Shown here: positions 25,574 to 37,539 of the stretch, in pieces
How positions within the stretch are numbered: position 1 is the stretch's first letter
Layout: each line of letters starts with the position of its first letter
Assembly: GCA_016808115.1 (NCBI GenBank)
Contig: JAEQBH010002953.1
Coordinates: 283,501-347,500, forward strand
DNA from: Tetrastigma voinierianum
Taxonomy: Eukaryota; Streptophyta; Magnoliopsida; Vitales; Vitaceae
Length of the DNA stretch: 64,000 nucleotides
Reading direction: 5' to 3'
Position numbers and translations under genes: made by a program
The notes under the pieces: generated by a model
Database searches by the model: none
Told to the model about the DNA's origin: nothing
The model's input: the letters and a program-made list of their open reading frames with translations, nothing else

Positions 25574-26076
25574 TGTGTATATAGATATATCTATATAGAT
25601 ATATACATATCTATCTATATAGATATAGATATATATATATATATAGATGTATATATCTATATAGATATATCTATATACATCTATATATATAGATATGTAT
25701 ATACATCTATATATATAGATTTATATATATATATATATATCTATATATATATATATATCTATATATATATATATAGTTATATATATATATATATATATGA
25801 TATGTATAGATATGTATATATATAAATAGATATATATATATATATATACATATCTTTATATAGATATATAGATATCTATATATATATAGATATCTATATA
25901 TAGATTGTATATATCTATATATATAAATATCTATATGATGTATATACATATCTATATATATATATGTATATAGATATATCTATAGATATATACATATCTA
26001 TATATATAGATATCTATATATATATATATATATTTAAATATCTATATATCTATATAGATTTATATAGATATATAAA

Positions 26077-26162
<86 letters not shown>

Positions 26163-26320
26163 GATATATTTATATAGATATATACATATCTACTCCTATA
26201 GATATAGACATATATATATATATATAGATGTATATATCTATATAGATATATTTATATACATCTATATATATAGATATGTATATATCTATATAGATTTATA
26301 TATATATATATATATATATC

Positions 26321-26355
<35 letters not shown>

Positions 26356-26552
26356 AGTTATGTATATATATATATATAGATGTATATAATGTATATATAT
26401 ATAAATAGATATATATATATTATTATTATGCCTATATAGATATATATAGATATCTATATATATAGATATCTATATATAGATTTATATATATATATATATA
26501 TAGATATCTATATATCTATATATAGATATGTATATATCAATATATATATATA
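25270..26552. repeat. Long (TA)n array abutting the endogenous pararetrovirus
   Basis: About 1.28 kb of TA/TATAGA/TATCTA simple sequence, ending exactly where recognisable viral sequence begins. Long open frames in it encode only Tyr/Ile/Arg/Asp repeats and are artefacts of the repeat. Confidence 0.95.
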
Positions 26553-26768
26553 GTCCAAACCGAATAAATAACTAAAACTCTATCTAATAAAGATGGATAA
26601 GGAAATGTTCAAATTAATTTTTGAGCCAAGAAAACTTAACAAGATCATATTCGTAGCGTCTTCTAATTTTATTTAGAAATTAGAACCTTCCAGAAGATCA
26701 AACGTTCGGGCCAAACTTAAATCTGTACAAGTGACTATTCATCTACTATTCCGCATTTAAAAATATAG
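26553..26768 (+). pseudogene. Endogenous pararetrovirus: second copy of the movement-protein 3' part
   Basis: This matches 48400-48612 at the nucleotide level: 'acaaggaaatgttcaaattaa' and its TA(A/G)-variant, 'aacttaacaagatcat', 'cttctaatt..atttagaaattagaac' and 'atctactatt' occur in the same order. It therefore duplicates the 3' part of the movement-protein region found further right. Stops interrupt all frames. It is the left end of the viral integration, directly against the (TA)n array. Confidence 0.7.
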
Positions 26769-27440
26769 AATTACCATATAAAATTCAAAAGATTTAAAGA
26801 TAAAAATTTAAACTAAACCCCCGAGAATAAACAAAATAAAAACATCATAAGAGGTTAGATGTTTCAATGTGGTCAAAAGGAACACATATCTCTAATTGTA
26901 AAAACAAGGTAAGTGTTTTATCGTATAAAGAAGAAGATTATTATTCCCCAGAATAATACTTCATCTTTGAAACCGATAAATCTCAAACAAATTTCAAATG
27001 AAAAGGAAATTAGGAATAGAAAATCATGGTACAACAATGAGAAAGCACAATTGATCGCAATTACTTGAAATGATTGATCGTGACAAGACAAAGAGATGAA
27101 AAGCAAATATAAGAAAGGTTTTAGAACAAAATTCAAAACCAAAGCCTAAAATAAATCTATCAAATTCTTATCAAATGAAAGATTGTTTCAATATTATAAA
27201 AACAGAACTCGCAACTTTTGCAAGACGGTGTGAAGAAGTAAACAAATAAAAATTCAAATAAATGAATTAAAAAATTGCACACAAAACCAGGGGAGAAAGA
27301 ATAACCAACTTAGAACTAAAGAAGATTTAATGTAAGAAACAAATGTATTAGTTAACTCAAAAACATAAAGACTATAGTACAAAAACAGAGATGGTATACA
27401 AAGATAACTTTGAGAATCAATCCCGGGACATGTTAGAAGT
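26769..27440 (+). pseudogene. Endogenous pararetrovirus: capsid C-terminal part with zinc-finger remnant, then linker
   Basis: At 26860-26901 the codons of a CCHC zinc finger (C-X2-C-X4-H-X4-C) can be recognised, followed by lysine codons, as in caulimovirid capsid proteins. A frame break lies inside the finger, so it is not encoded as one peptide. The rest is lysine-, asparagine- and glutamine-rich and full of stops. The capsid core is absent here and lies at 59867-61260. Confidence 0.6.
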
Positions 27441-27619
27441 TTTTATAGCTTTAATTGATTCAGAGCTGATTTAAATTGTAGGCTACGTGAAGGATTAACT
27501 CATCAGATATTTTGCAAAACATCTCAAAGATTATCAATCGCACGATCCTTGAAGGTTCAACACAAATAACACAAAGGTCATTTATGCAAAATGGTATTTG
27601 TAATAAAACTTCATCTACT
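27441..27619 (+). pseudogene. Endogenous pararetrovirus: aspartic protease 5' part
   Basis: Around 27451-27480 the plus strand carries codons for a hydrophobic run followed by an aspartate-serine active-site signature typical of viral aspartic proteases, with a one-base break inside it. The sequence then stops at the D LTR (27620) and resumes at 31999. The neighbouring zinc finger and the RT on the other side support the assignment. The gene is broken and non-functional. Confidence 0.6.
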
Positions 27620-30600
27620 TGTGACGCCCATTTCTCTAAATGATCACCCACAACTCGCTAAATTTATACACCTCTGGGACACAGACCACAATTGAGTAAA
27701 TGAATACATGGTCACATCCATATACTCATATAATAAAATAATCAACTATATTCTCATAGTTTTCACGCTTATTCAAAAGATTTTATAAGATATTTACAAA
27801 TATTTTTAGCCATGACGTTCTTCCTCGTACCTTCTATCAAGGATCATTCCGATAGTCCCCAGACCGAAGGTCCCACGACGTATGAGCAAAGCCCAAAGAG
27901 AAATTTCCTACAAGTGGTTACTCCCCACCTAAAAATGCATAGCGCGCAATGGCATATATAAACAATCAATCACATTTCCTCATACAATTATTCTCTATAT
28001 GAAATGTCTATATCATGCATGAGATGCAACCCCTCATGCTCACCACCTAAGTCCCAACCGACTCCCTCACACCTGGAATGCCAAATGTGAAATAAAACTA
28101 GTCACACACCCTGACTAAACCATTGGAAACCCTCCAATTTATTTATCAAAAACTGATTTTGATTCTTTCCTTTATCGGCCACGGATTTCCTGCCACCAGA
28201 GGACGCCGCACTTTATTCCAACATTTTCACGAACTTACATCACGGATTCAAGGTCTAACCGTGAATATGTGGACTTTCACCCCGTGGATCATCTCAACTT
28301 GGTTCTACTAAACATGTAATTTATCATTTTGATCATTTACACACTCGTGAATTTACCTTGACTTGTCCCATTTTTCCCCGAGTTCACGACCCACTCACCA
28401 ACACCGGCGAATAAACTTTACCTCGACCCACCCGACGCTGATGCGGACCGCGCATATGAAATGGATGATGCCAATGCATTTCTAATTTCATGTTACGTAA
28501 TGAATGAAGACCGTAGCACTGGTAAATTTCAATTTTTTTGAATAAGGGCAAAATCGTAATTTTATCATAAAGTGTAATTACGTTAAAATCCGGATTAATT
28601 TGATCTTTATGATGAAACGACAAATTGGAATCGCCTTCAAATCTGGTTAGCACGCGTGGCTCGTAATTTTCCGAGATTAATGGAATTACACGCCGAGGCA
28701 TCGTGATTGCGCCGTAAATCGGTTTCGATGCGACGAAAAGCCACATATAATATGTACCATGCACTAAGGCGATGAAGATAAACGATGAAAGCTGATACGG
28801 TATAAGGTTTCAATATCAAACTGGTATGATGGATATACGCCATTTTCGTAAATTGCTTACGACTAAAAAGACGAATAAAGGCATTACGACCATCTTCCCC
28901 AAATTAAACAAGAGGCAAAACGTGAGGAGATCCAGCAGCTTGCTGGAAACGAAAATGGTGGAGCCTAGAGAGAGAAGCACCTCCTTCTCTCTAGGTTATC
29001 TCGCAATCCAATCGCTTCGCGGGCCGATCACAGGGCAAGAAGGAAGCTGAACTTCACGCAGGACAACGCTGCGGACCCCGGATTTACAGCTTTAATAACT
29101 CCAAGAGGTAGATTTTCCCTACGCGTGTTTTATTCCCATTTTTGGAGTGTTTTTCGACAAGCTTTGGCATTGGTGCCTGAAAGTCAAGTTTGATCTGTCC
29201 CAAAACATGGGATCCAATTACAGAATTGGGGGATTTTCTCTCCATCCGTGAGTGCCCAGAAAATTAGGGCTGTTTGGGTGGTTTTATTTCACCAAAATTG
29301 CTTTAAATGCATGCTTGATATGAGAAAATGAATGGTTTGATCGGTCCCAAACATGGGACCGAATTGTGGAGATTTTTTTAGATTCTTGGCAAACCGGGCT
29401 GTTGGGGACTAATTGGTGTTATGGCATCATAATTCTATTCAATAAATTATGCTTTTTGTGTCTATAAGATATGGTAGAGAAACCCGGTTCCAGCGGAACT
29501 GAAATGGGATATGTGGGCTGCCCGTGGACAGCCCACTATTTCTCGGACTGTTAAAAATAAATTCCTGGTCAGAGAAATGGGCCATAAATGTCCATGTGTT
29601 TTGGTATGGATTGGGCCGGGAATGGCCATGGATTGCGGGTTCACAAGGTGAACCGTTGATTTGTGATTTTTTCGGGAATATTAACCGAGGGTTTCACTAT
29701 TCCCGAAATAGTGTTCTAAGAATATATTTTCGTGAAATTATGTGTTTGGTTAAGTAATTCAAATCGAATTGCTTGTGTTTGAACATTAGCCCAAGTGAGC
29801 TAATTTTGGTGTTCGAAATGCTAATTTCATAACATGTTGTATGATTTAATTTTTATGTAAATATATTCATGTTTATATATTTGCATGTGGTTTGGGGATC
29901 GTATTTAACCCATGATATGCATCACCCATATACCTAACATCCTAGACTATAGGAGTTAGTGCATTGTATAAGTCTAGAGTGAAACGGTTCGAGGGTAGTC
30001 TAAACATAAATTTCTGAGTGGTAGTCCATTAAACCAAAAAATATCAACTCGAGCGTGCCCAATTGATATTCATCGGAGGGTAGTCCACATCCAAATAATA
30101 TCAACCGTCAGAGCGCGCCAAATTGGAGCATTTATTCATCTGAGGGTAGTCCATTAACAAATAATATATATCAATCGTCTGAGCGCCCAATTGATATATT
30201 CACTCCGAGGGTTGCCCACTAATAAATTAATAATTTCATACGAGGCTTAGGCGAGTGTGAGAGAGTCGGTGAGGACTCCTGATCCGAGTTGGCCATGTGT
30301 ATATTCAAGTAGGATCATTTGCTTGAATGTTTGTTTAAATTGGAACATCGCAATGCCAGGTGAGTATCTAATTTAGGGCGATTCTACCGAGCTTTAGCTC
30401 ACCCCGGGCCGTGGATCCCCTTTGCTGTGCACAGGAGCGTGCGAGGAGACTCGCCATCCTAGAGACCTGGGATTTGGAAGAAAGCCGATTGTGGCTTTGG
30501 TTTGACGATATGTGTACATGTATTAGAATTCCTCTAATCTTAATATATATTGTTTAAGAGTAAAAATATTAACTTGAAGCTATCGATATAGTTTGGATAT

Positions 30601-31998
30601 AAAGCTGAGCATGCCTGATGCCCAAGTGGCCGTATCGATATATATATGGCATATATTGTCGATCGGGACAGTTTATACAGGTTTTGTATTTGGGTAGAGC
30701 TCCCCGTGCAAAGGAGACTCTGCCCGATTTTCTAGTGGCGCTGCAACCGAATTCCTCCACTTGTATTCCGCTGGGCGACGGCAGTCAACGGACCCCCGTT
30801 TTTTGGCGCTACAGGCAATTACATGAAACATTTACACACCATGGATAATTATAATTCATACATATAATTTGTCTCCATGCAAAACATATATCAATAATAC
30901 ATCAACAAGCATGCACAACATCCCATTTTCATGCACATGTTATTCAAGCAAGCAATAACACACAATTAGGTCACAAACTTAATCTCAATGTGGTACCTCA
31001 CTACTCCTTTAGCAAACATGAACCATTTTGGTTCCAATCCTTCTCATCACATCAAACAACCATGATACCTAGAAACTTTCAGTTTCTAATTAAAACCCTA
31101 ACTTATACAGTCCATGCAACCGGTCATGAATCCATACCCATTAATTCCAAAGCTTGGAACTAATATACATGGCCTCTCATGGCCTCCCATAAGCAACCCC
31201 TACCATTATAAAGCCTTTAGGCTCAAAGTAAACCAAGTAGGAATATCTTACTTCTGAAGTCAAGAAACTCCCAAAAACCCGAGTCCACGTGTTGTCCTCT
31301 CCGTGTAGACCAACTTCCCTTCTTGTCTTGAAGGAATCCGACGGCCTGGACGTTTACAAACCTAGAGAGTAAGGAGGACACTTCTCTAAAATGAAGAACA
31401 TCCACCACCGTGATTCCTTTTTCCTTCTTCCTACGGTTTCCTTCCTTTCTTTTTCTTTTGCTTTTCTTTTGCTTTTCTTTTTCTCTTTTCTCTTCTCATT
31501 TATCTTCATTTTCTCATCTCATTTACCAAATTCTCTTTTTCTTTCTCTCCTCCAATTGGAGAATAAATCATTCGGTCAAAGGAGGAAATTGCCTCCTTCC
31601 TCAAGGTCTCATGTGTGGCCTCCCTTTTCCCATAATTTTTTTCTTATTTAACGCTCTTTACGACATCATATGCACCACATGGGAGTTTCATGTGGAGCCA
31701 TGATTCAATTCCATTACGCTTAATTGCGAAATACTACTTTTGATGTGCCAAGTGTCACACACTTGTGGTGCCAAGCATCCCCTTATTCGGGCTAGCTGGT
31801 GTCATCCGAACACCCCACGCCGAAAACGAATCCGACCACCTTGAATCCAAACGAAATTCGACGCGCAGAAATTTCTAAATTTCACGGCACATACCAACTG
31901 AAAAGTCCGCTTATCCGAGATCTAGAAAATTTCGGATTTTCAACCGAAATTTCTATTTTGCCCCTTTTTAGAAAATTGGAATTTTCTCGGGTCTTACA
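27620..31998 (-). mobile_element. Family D solo LTR, split by an A1 solo LTR
   Basis: It starts TGTGACGCCC at 27620 and ends GTCTTACA at 31998, occupying 27620-28519 and 30814-31998 (about 2.1 kb). Flanks CTACT (27615-27619) and TTACT (31999-32003) form a 4-of-5 TSD. It resembles family C in organisation and in the 'ggtga/tatgagcaaagcc..gaaatttcc' block but differs over much of its length. It interrupts the viral protease-RT region. Confidence 0.8.
28520..30813 (+). mobile_element. Family A1 solo LTR nested in the D LTR
   Basis: The start is eroded (TGGTAAATTTC rather than TGTAAGACCC). It has the A1 opening, the dyad array (30000-30230), 'gagctttagctcaccccg', and the terminal block ending GGCGCTACA at 30811-30813. 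D LTR sequence continues on both sides. Its TSD is not convincing (AGCAC/GGCAA). Confidence 0.8.
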
Positions 31999-32982
31999 TT
32001 ACTAGTCAAAAATATAAGTCATCAAATTGTTTTAGGAACTCCTTTCCTAACACAACTTTATCCTTTTCAAATTGATAATAAAGGATTAAAACTAAATATA
32101 ATGGTCAAGAAATTCTTTTGAATTTATATGTATCAAGTTAAATAAATAAATCAAGTTCAAGATTTTATTTCTTTACTGGAAGAAAAACAAAACATGTAAA
32201 ATTTCTCTGCAGAATACAAGAGGTGAAACTCGAAGAAAATTTACAAATGTAACAAATTCAAATAAGAATAAAAATATCCAAACAAATAGAGCAAAATCTT
32301 TGTTCTTCATACCAAATGCATTTTAACAGGAAAACAAAGATATGGTTTCTTTACCACAAAGATTTCGAAAAACAAATTCCTACTGTAGTTAGACCTATTC
32401 AATGAGTCCTTAACCTTGAATATTGTAAAAAGAGAGATTAATGATCTCTAAATAAAAAACTTATAAGACTTAGTCATTCACCATGGTTTGCAGTGCCTTT
32501 TTACGTCCAAAAGCTTCTCGAATTAGAAAGAGGAACTCCAAGGTTAGTGATTAATTATAAACCACTCGAATAAAGCTCCTACAATGGATTAGGTATCCAA
32601 TACCTAATAAAAGGATTTAATTCAAAGGATTTATAATGCAATTTTTTTTTTCAAAATTTGATATGAAATCCGTTTCGCATCCAAATTTAAACTGTAAGAT
32701 AGATACAAAAACTGCATTTACTGCCCATTTCACATTGGTGAATGGAATGTGATCTGCCAGTCTCAAAATGTTCCTTCACTTCAAACATGACGACGAAATA
32801 TTCAATGAATACACTAGATTTTCTCAGTTTTCATCGATATGTTCTTATATTTTCAAATTCAATTGGAAGAGCATTTCAAAACATTAAAATTTTTCAAAAA
32901 ATTGTAAGAGTATAATGGTTTAGTAATCTCTCAACAAAATTAAATTGTTTCAAAACAAGGCTAGGTTTGCATTTGATATTCA
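31999..32982 (+). pseudogene. Endogenous pararetrovirus: protease end and reverse transcriptase 5' part
   Basis: The reverse transcriptase of a plant pararetrovirus (Caulimoviridae) is recognisable in fragments. The patch at 32530-32568 reads 'RGTPRLVINYKPL' uninterrupted, a fingers/palm motif of this family. Further downstream are patches for the region up to the catalytic site (about 32828-32860), where the aspartate pair is not intact in any frame. Stops and frame breaks occur throughout. Element 2 interrupts it at about 32983, and viral sequence continues at 44967. Confidence 0.8.
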
Positions 32983-34981
32983 TCAACCCGAGAAATCAAT
33001 TTCGAATAAGGGCAAAATCGTAATTTTAATGCAAAATTGTAATTACGCTAAAATCCATAATCATTCTCTAGACCTCTGATGAAACAGATTGCAATCAAGT
33101 GGAATCGTCTTCACAAATCTAGTTAGCACGTAAATTGTAATTTTCCGAGACATTTGCCTACACATCGCTCGAGGCATCGCGCTTCGGTGTCAGAATCGGT
33201 TTTTGATGTGACGAAAGCCACATATATGTACTCATGTACCATAAGTGGTAAGGAGTAGATAAATGATGAAAATGGACGGCCGAGGTAGGTGCCGAATATC
33301 AAATCAAAAAGAGGGACATACATGTCATTTGTAGATTTGATTTTAAGTCATAAAAGACAAAGAGTAAATAGTCTTTCATCTCCCTCCCTAAGACAAGCCA
33401 AAACGTGAGAAGCCACTATTTTCTGGCCCAAGAGCTGCTTCGTTGAGAGAGTTTTAGAGAGAGAGAGCGTCTCTCTCTAAGTTTGCACATAATCCGACCG
33501 TCTGTGCATGGACTCAAGAGAGCTTAAAAACGATCTACGCTGAACAGGCTACGCATGGACTCCGGTTTTAGTGAGTTTCTTCAAACTCCTCGAGGTAGGA
33601 TTTTCTCCCCACTTGGGTTTTATTCCCATTTTTAGTGTTTTTCGAATGTTTGAGCTCTACAGCCATTACGGGTTGTTGGATCTACCCCAAAACATGGACC
33701 GAATTAATACAAATTTTTTAAAACCAATGACTTCGTAGCCGCCTCCATCTTTTCTCTTCTCTCTCTCCTCCAAAAAACAGAAGGTAATTTCTTATATAGC
33801 AGATCACTGATTTGTATGTTTGGTAAGAATTGTGTGTTGAATGGACTGAGGCCTGAATGGCCAAGTAGATGCGAGTTTATATATGAACCGATAAATATTT
33901 GAGAACTAGAACAGAAACCCTAGGTTTTACCATTGCCTTGGGGAAGGGTGCCCAAAAAATGTATTTTTGGGAAACTGGTTTGATTAAGCACTCGAATCGA
34001 ATTGCTTGTGTTTCTGGACATTAGCCCAAGCGAGCTAATTTTCGTGTTTGAAATGATAATTTACAACATTTTGTGTGATTTAATTTTTACCATAAATATA
34101 TTCATGTTGGTATATTTGCATGTGGTTTAGACCGTATCGAACCCGCCAGATTTACCCAGATACGCACTTAAACATCCCAGGGACCTACAGTAGCTGTGTA
34201 CGCACAAAGTCTGAGATGAAATGGTTCTGAGGGCTGTCTACTAATGCAAAATGGTCTGGGAGGGTAGTCCTAATTCAGCTAATATATCAACCGTCTGAGC
34301 TCAAATGATATATATTCATCTGGTGGTAGTCCACGTACAAATTTATATATATCAATCGGGTCGAGCGGCCCAATTGATATGCACACGGAGGGTTGTCCAC
34401 TAATAAAATATTAATTCTCATACAAGGCTTAGCGAGTGTGAGAGAGCCTGAGGACCTTGATCTCAGTTGGTCATGCAGACATTCAAGTAGATCATGCAAT
34501 GCTTGAATGTTTGTTTAAATTGGAACATTGCACCGCACTTAGGGAGTAGTCAATTAAATTTATAATCGAGCTTTAGCTCACCCCGTCAGGGACCCCTTAT
34601 TTTACAGCACGGAGCGCTCGAGCGCTTCATCCTAGGAGTTTAGTTTCAAAGAAAGTCGGATGTGGTTTTTGATGGTTTCCATATGTATTAGAACTCTCTA
34701 TTTTGATATATGTTGTATAAGAGCCATTACTACTCTTAGAAATAAGGGCATGGTCATATATTGATGGATATTGTTTCACGGCCCCAAAGGGTCGCTTTTA
34801 TCCATGTTGTTATCCTTGGGATTATATTGGACCGCTTGGGACAGTTTTATACAAATTTCGTATTTGGGTAGATTCCCATAAAGGAGGATTCACTATTTTC
34901 AAAAGTGATACGGTAACCCGAATTTCCACTTACATTCCGCTGCCGACGGTAGTCAACTGACCCCTGCTTTGGGGGCGCCAC
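32983..34981 (+). mobile_element. 5' LTR of element 2
   Basis: The first bases are eroded (no TGTAAG). It then follows the A1 order, with a dyad array near 34240-34400, and ends GGGCGCCACA. About 80 bp at 33725-33800, rich in TCTC, are absent from the partner 3' LTR. The following primer-binding site is damaged: the GGTATCAG part present in element 3 is missing, leaving 'gaatgtgagcttagg' (34983-34997). Confidence 0.85.
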
Positions 34982-34997
34982 AGAATGTGAGCTTAGG

Positions 34998-36180
34998 TAT
35001 ACGAATACCTAAGGAGCTCAAGTTAGGTATCCATCACCACACGGTGTGGTATGATGTAGGTGAGGTATGAGTAGGAAGGCACGAGAGAGAAATTAGAACA
35101 CTGCATGTGTTTTGATTGTGATCATGTGATGCTATGATTGACAAGTCAGAATACGGTGATCATTTTTGGTTGTTTCCGGTGAAATGTGCTGCTATGTTGG
35201 GTGTGAGTAGTGAAATGATATGTGCTTGGTGATTAGCATATGAATGTGTAGAAAATATGTCGTAGTTGTAAAGTGTAAAAAAAAATGAATGAAAAGAATA
35301 AATTTTATAAATTATTAGCCTATTAGATTTAAGAAAATAATTTTCTAAGTCAAGAAAATCGAGGAATAAATTTTTATGAATATATTATGAATTTATTGGG
35401 AGGAAAAAAATGATTTGTGATTTTAGTGGTTTTTTACACTACTTAATTAAAAATTTTATTTATCGCGAAAATAAAAATTTCAAAAGCGAGGCTGAAATCA
35501 TACCGCAGCAGTTTGCGGAGCGCAGCCGGGCGCACCGCTCGCGCCCCGCCCGCGACGCGTTGGGGCGCACGCGCCGCCGCCTACTGACATATCGCCGCGC
35601 CACCAGACACGCCACCGGCGCGGTGGGTCGAGCGTGTCGGGCTAGCCAGCCAGGCGCCCGGGCGCGCGCGCGGGCGCAGCGACATCATGGAGCCGCGACA
35701 CGGCCTAGCTTTAACACACACGCCTGCACGATGACGGGGGACACAAACACTACACTAGCTGATGCGCGCCTGGTCGCCTGGGTAAGACTCCAGCGGCGCC
35801 CCAGGGCTTCACTGGGCGCCACTGTACCGGGCTTTTGACCGATTTTCGAATCGATGATATTTCGTGGTCACCGTTAGTCTTGCCTGGCGAACACTATTCA
35901 TAAACACCGTTCTTATAAATGCCAAATTTTTTATTAATTAAATTAATTAAAAAAAATCAAATAAAATTTGAAAAAAAAAAAATTTCGAAAAATGCAATTT
36001 AAAAAATATATATATATAAAATTTTGTGGATCAAATTGATTTAAATTGTGGATAAACTAGTCCTGGCAGGCTTCATAAATGCAGAACTGATGACACTGTA
36101 ATTGTGTTTGATTGTCTCGGCTGTTTATGCCTGAGATATCAGATATATCGACTCGCCATGTTGATTGTGTATGCATAAGA
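34998..36180 (+). other. Element 2 leader with a GC-rich block
   Basis: The untranslated leader between primer-binding site and gag. It opens like the leader of element 3 ('gcttaggtatacgaatacct'). A strongly GC-rich segment at 35500-35840 (many CGC/GCG) is followed by an A/T-homopolymer stretch (35930-36020). A 142-residue open frame across it is Arg/Ala-rich with no motif, so I do not call it a gene. Element 3 has the same layout at 52000-52330. Confidence 0.6.
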
Positions 36181-37250
36181 GGGCGAGGACGCCGAGGACA
36201 TCCACGTGGCGCCTGGGTCAGCACCCCACCGACATGATCAACCACAAGATTTGACCAAAGAGCCTCATGAGGATTGGTGTCATAATGGTCGCTATTGCAC
36301 GGGCTAGCGTGGGCCGATAGTCGGGAGGTCCTAGTACCTCCAGAGATTCGAGCGCATCACCGACATTTATCGGGGGAGGAGACCTGGCTGTGGCACCATT
36401 GGTTCATGCAGATAGAGAACGATGGGCCAGAGATCACCGATACGACGAGTCAGCCGGCCGCATTCCGGCAGAGGGCGAGCCCGACATGGTGGAGATGGGT
36501 TGTGGCTTCTAGAGACCTAGAGACTATGACACGTGGGCGCGTAGCGTCCCAGAGCCAGTTCATGAGCAAGTATTTTCCAGAGACTGCGAGACACGCCAAA
36601 GCTCGTGAGTTCCTGTGAGTCGCTATGGAGCGATGATGCATGGACTACGGGCTGATCCATTGCTAGCCGATTTATGATGATCACGCACAACTGGGACGTG
36701 GCCAAGGTTAGGAGGTTTGAGAATGGACTGAGGCTGTCCATTCGTGCTAGGATTGTAGGACTCCGCCTACAGGACATGGATTCTATGGTTGGGACGGCCC
36801 TGACCATAGAGAGAGATATGGAGGATGCTCGGAACACTCGGGAGGCGAGTGTTAGTGGTAAGAGGAAGGACAGTCAGTCTTCCTCCAGTTCAGGGAAGAG
36901 ACAGAGGGCCTCTAGTTCGCGAGGATCTCAGAGTCACGGCCATTCGGGCCAAGGACAGATGAGAGTTGCCGGTCAGGCAGGACAGATGAGAGTCGCTAGT
37001 CAGGCAGGACAGATGGTGTGCTTCCATTGTCAGCAGCCTGGACACATGAGACGGGATTGCCCCCGGAGACAGAGATTCCAGGGTTTTGGGACATCACAGT
37101 CCCAGTCAGTAGCAGACCAGGAGAGGATACAGTACATTCCTCCACAACATAGTACAGGCCAGATGAGCCAGTCACGGTTTCAGGGGACTACACGGGCACC
37201 CCACATTTCACAGGTAGGCCCGAGAGGCCAGGGCACGAGTAGAGGCAGAG
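36181..37250 (+). pseudogene. Element 2 gag with zinc knuckle
   Basis: The frame 36295-36618 carries gag-like sequence ending 'SQFMSKYFPETARHAKAREFL'-type residues near its C-terminus. A frameshift leads to the frame 36674-37531. There residues 116-129 are CFHCQQPGHMRRDC, an intact CX2CX4HX4C knuckle (37019-37060), preceded by a Ser/Arg/Gln-rich stretch. The nucleocapsid binds element RNA in virus-like particles. Two in-frame parts remain long, making this the best-preserved gag in the window, but it needs at least one frame change and is not functional as read. Confidence 0.85.
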
Positions 37251-37263
37251 GATCTGGCCCCAC

Positions 37264-37461
37264 GTGGACCTCGGTCTGGGCAGATCTGTCAGATACCCAA
37301 ACAGTCATCGATCGCCCATTTCTATCTCGCCCCATGGGCGAGTGTTATTTGATTCCGGTGCTTCGCATTCATTCATTCTTTGCATCGGTTGTGATCGAGT
37401 TGGGCTTAGAGGTTGGGACGCAGGAGCCTTTGTGCGTGAGTTCTCCCACCCCAGGGATTAG
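37264..37461 (+). pseudogene. Element 2 aspartic protease
   Basis: The frame 37264-37461 (phase different from the gag frame) contains 'LFDSGASHSFI', with the catalytic D-S-G-A at 37351-37362. This is the Ty3/Gypsy Pol protease. The active site itself is intact, but the reading frame is cut off from gag and from RT. The fold continues past 37461 in other frames to about 37560 ('MDWL'-equivalent region). Confidence 0.85.
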
Positions 37462-37539
37462 GGCGAGGAATAGGAGACGATATGTCGAGGTTGTTTGGAG
37501 ATCTCGGGGACTCTACTCCACGATGAACTGAGACCATGG

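Noticed and set aside
31391..31703. Phe/Ser/Leu-rich open frames (86 and 97 residues)
   Set aside because: Produced by a pyrimidine-rich stretch inside the D LTR. Two frames are open at once, which indicates composition rather than coding.
35410..35838. 142-residue Arg/Ala-rich open frame in the leader of element 2
   Set aside because: Open because of high GC content. No domain, upstream of gag, and not preserved in element 3.
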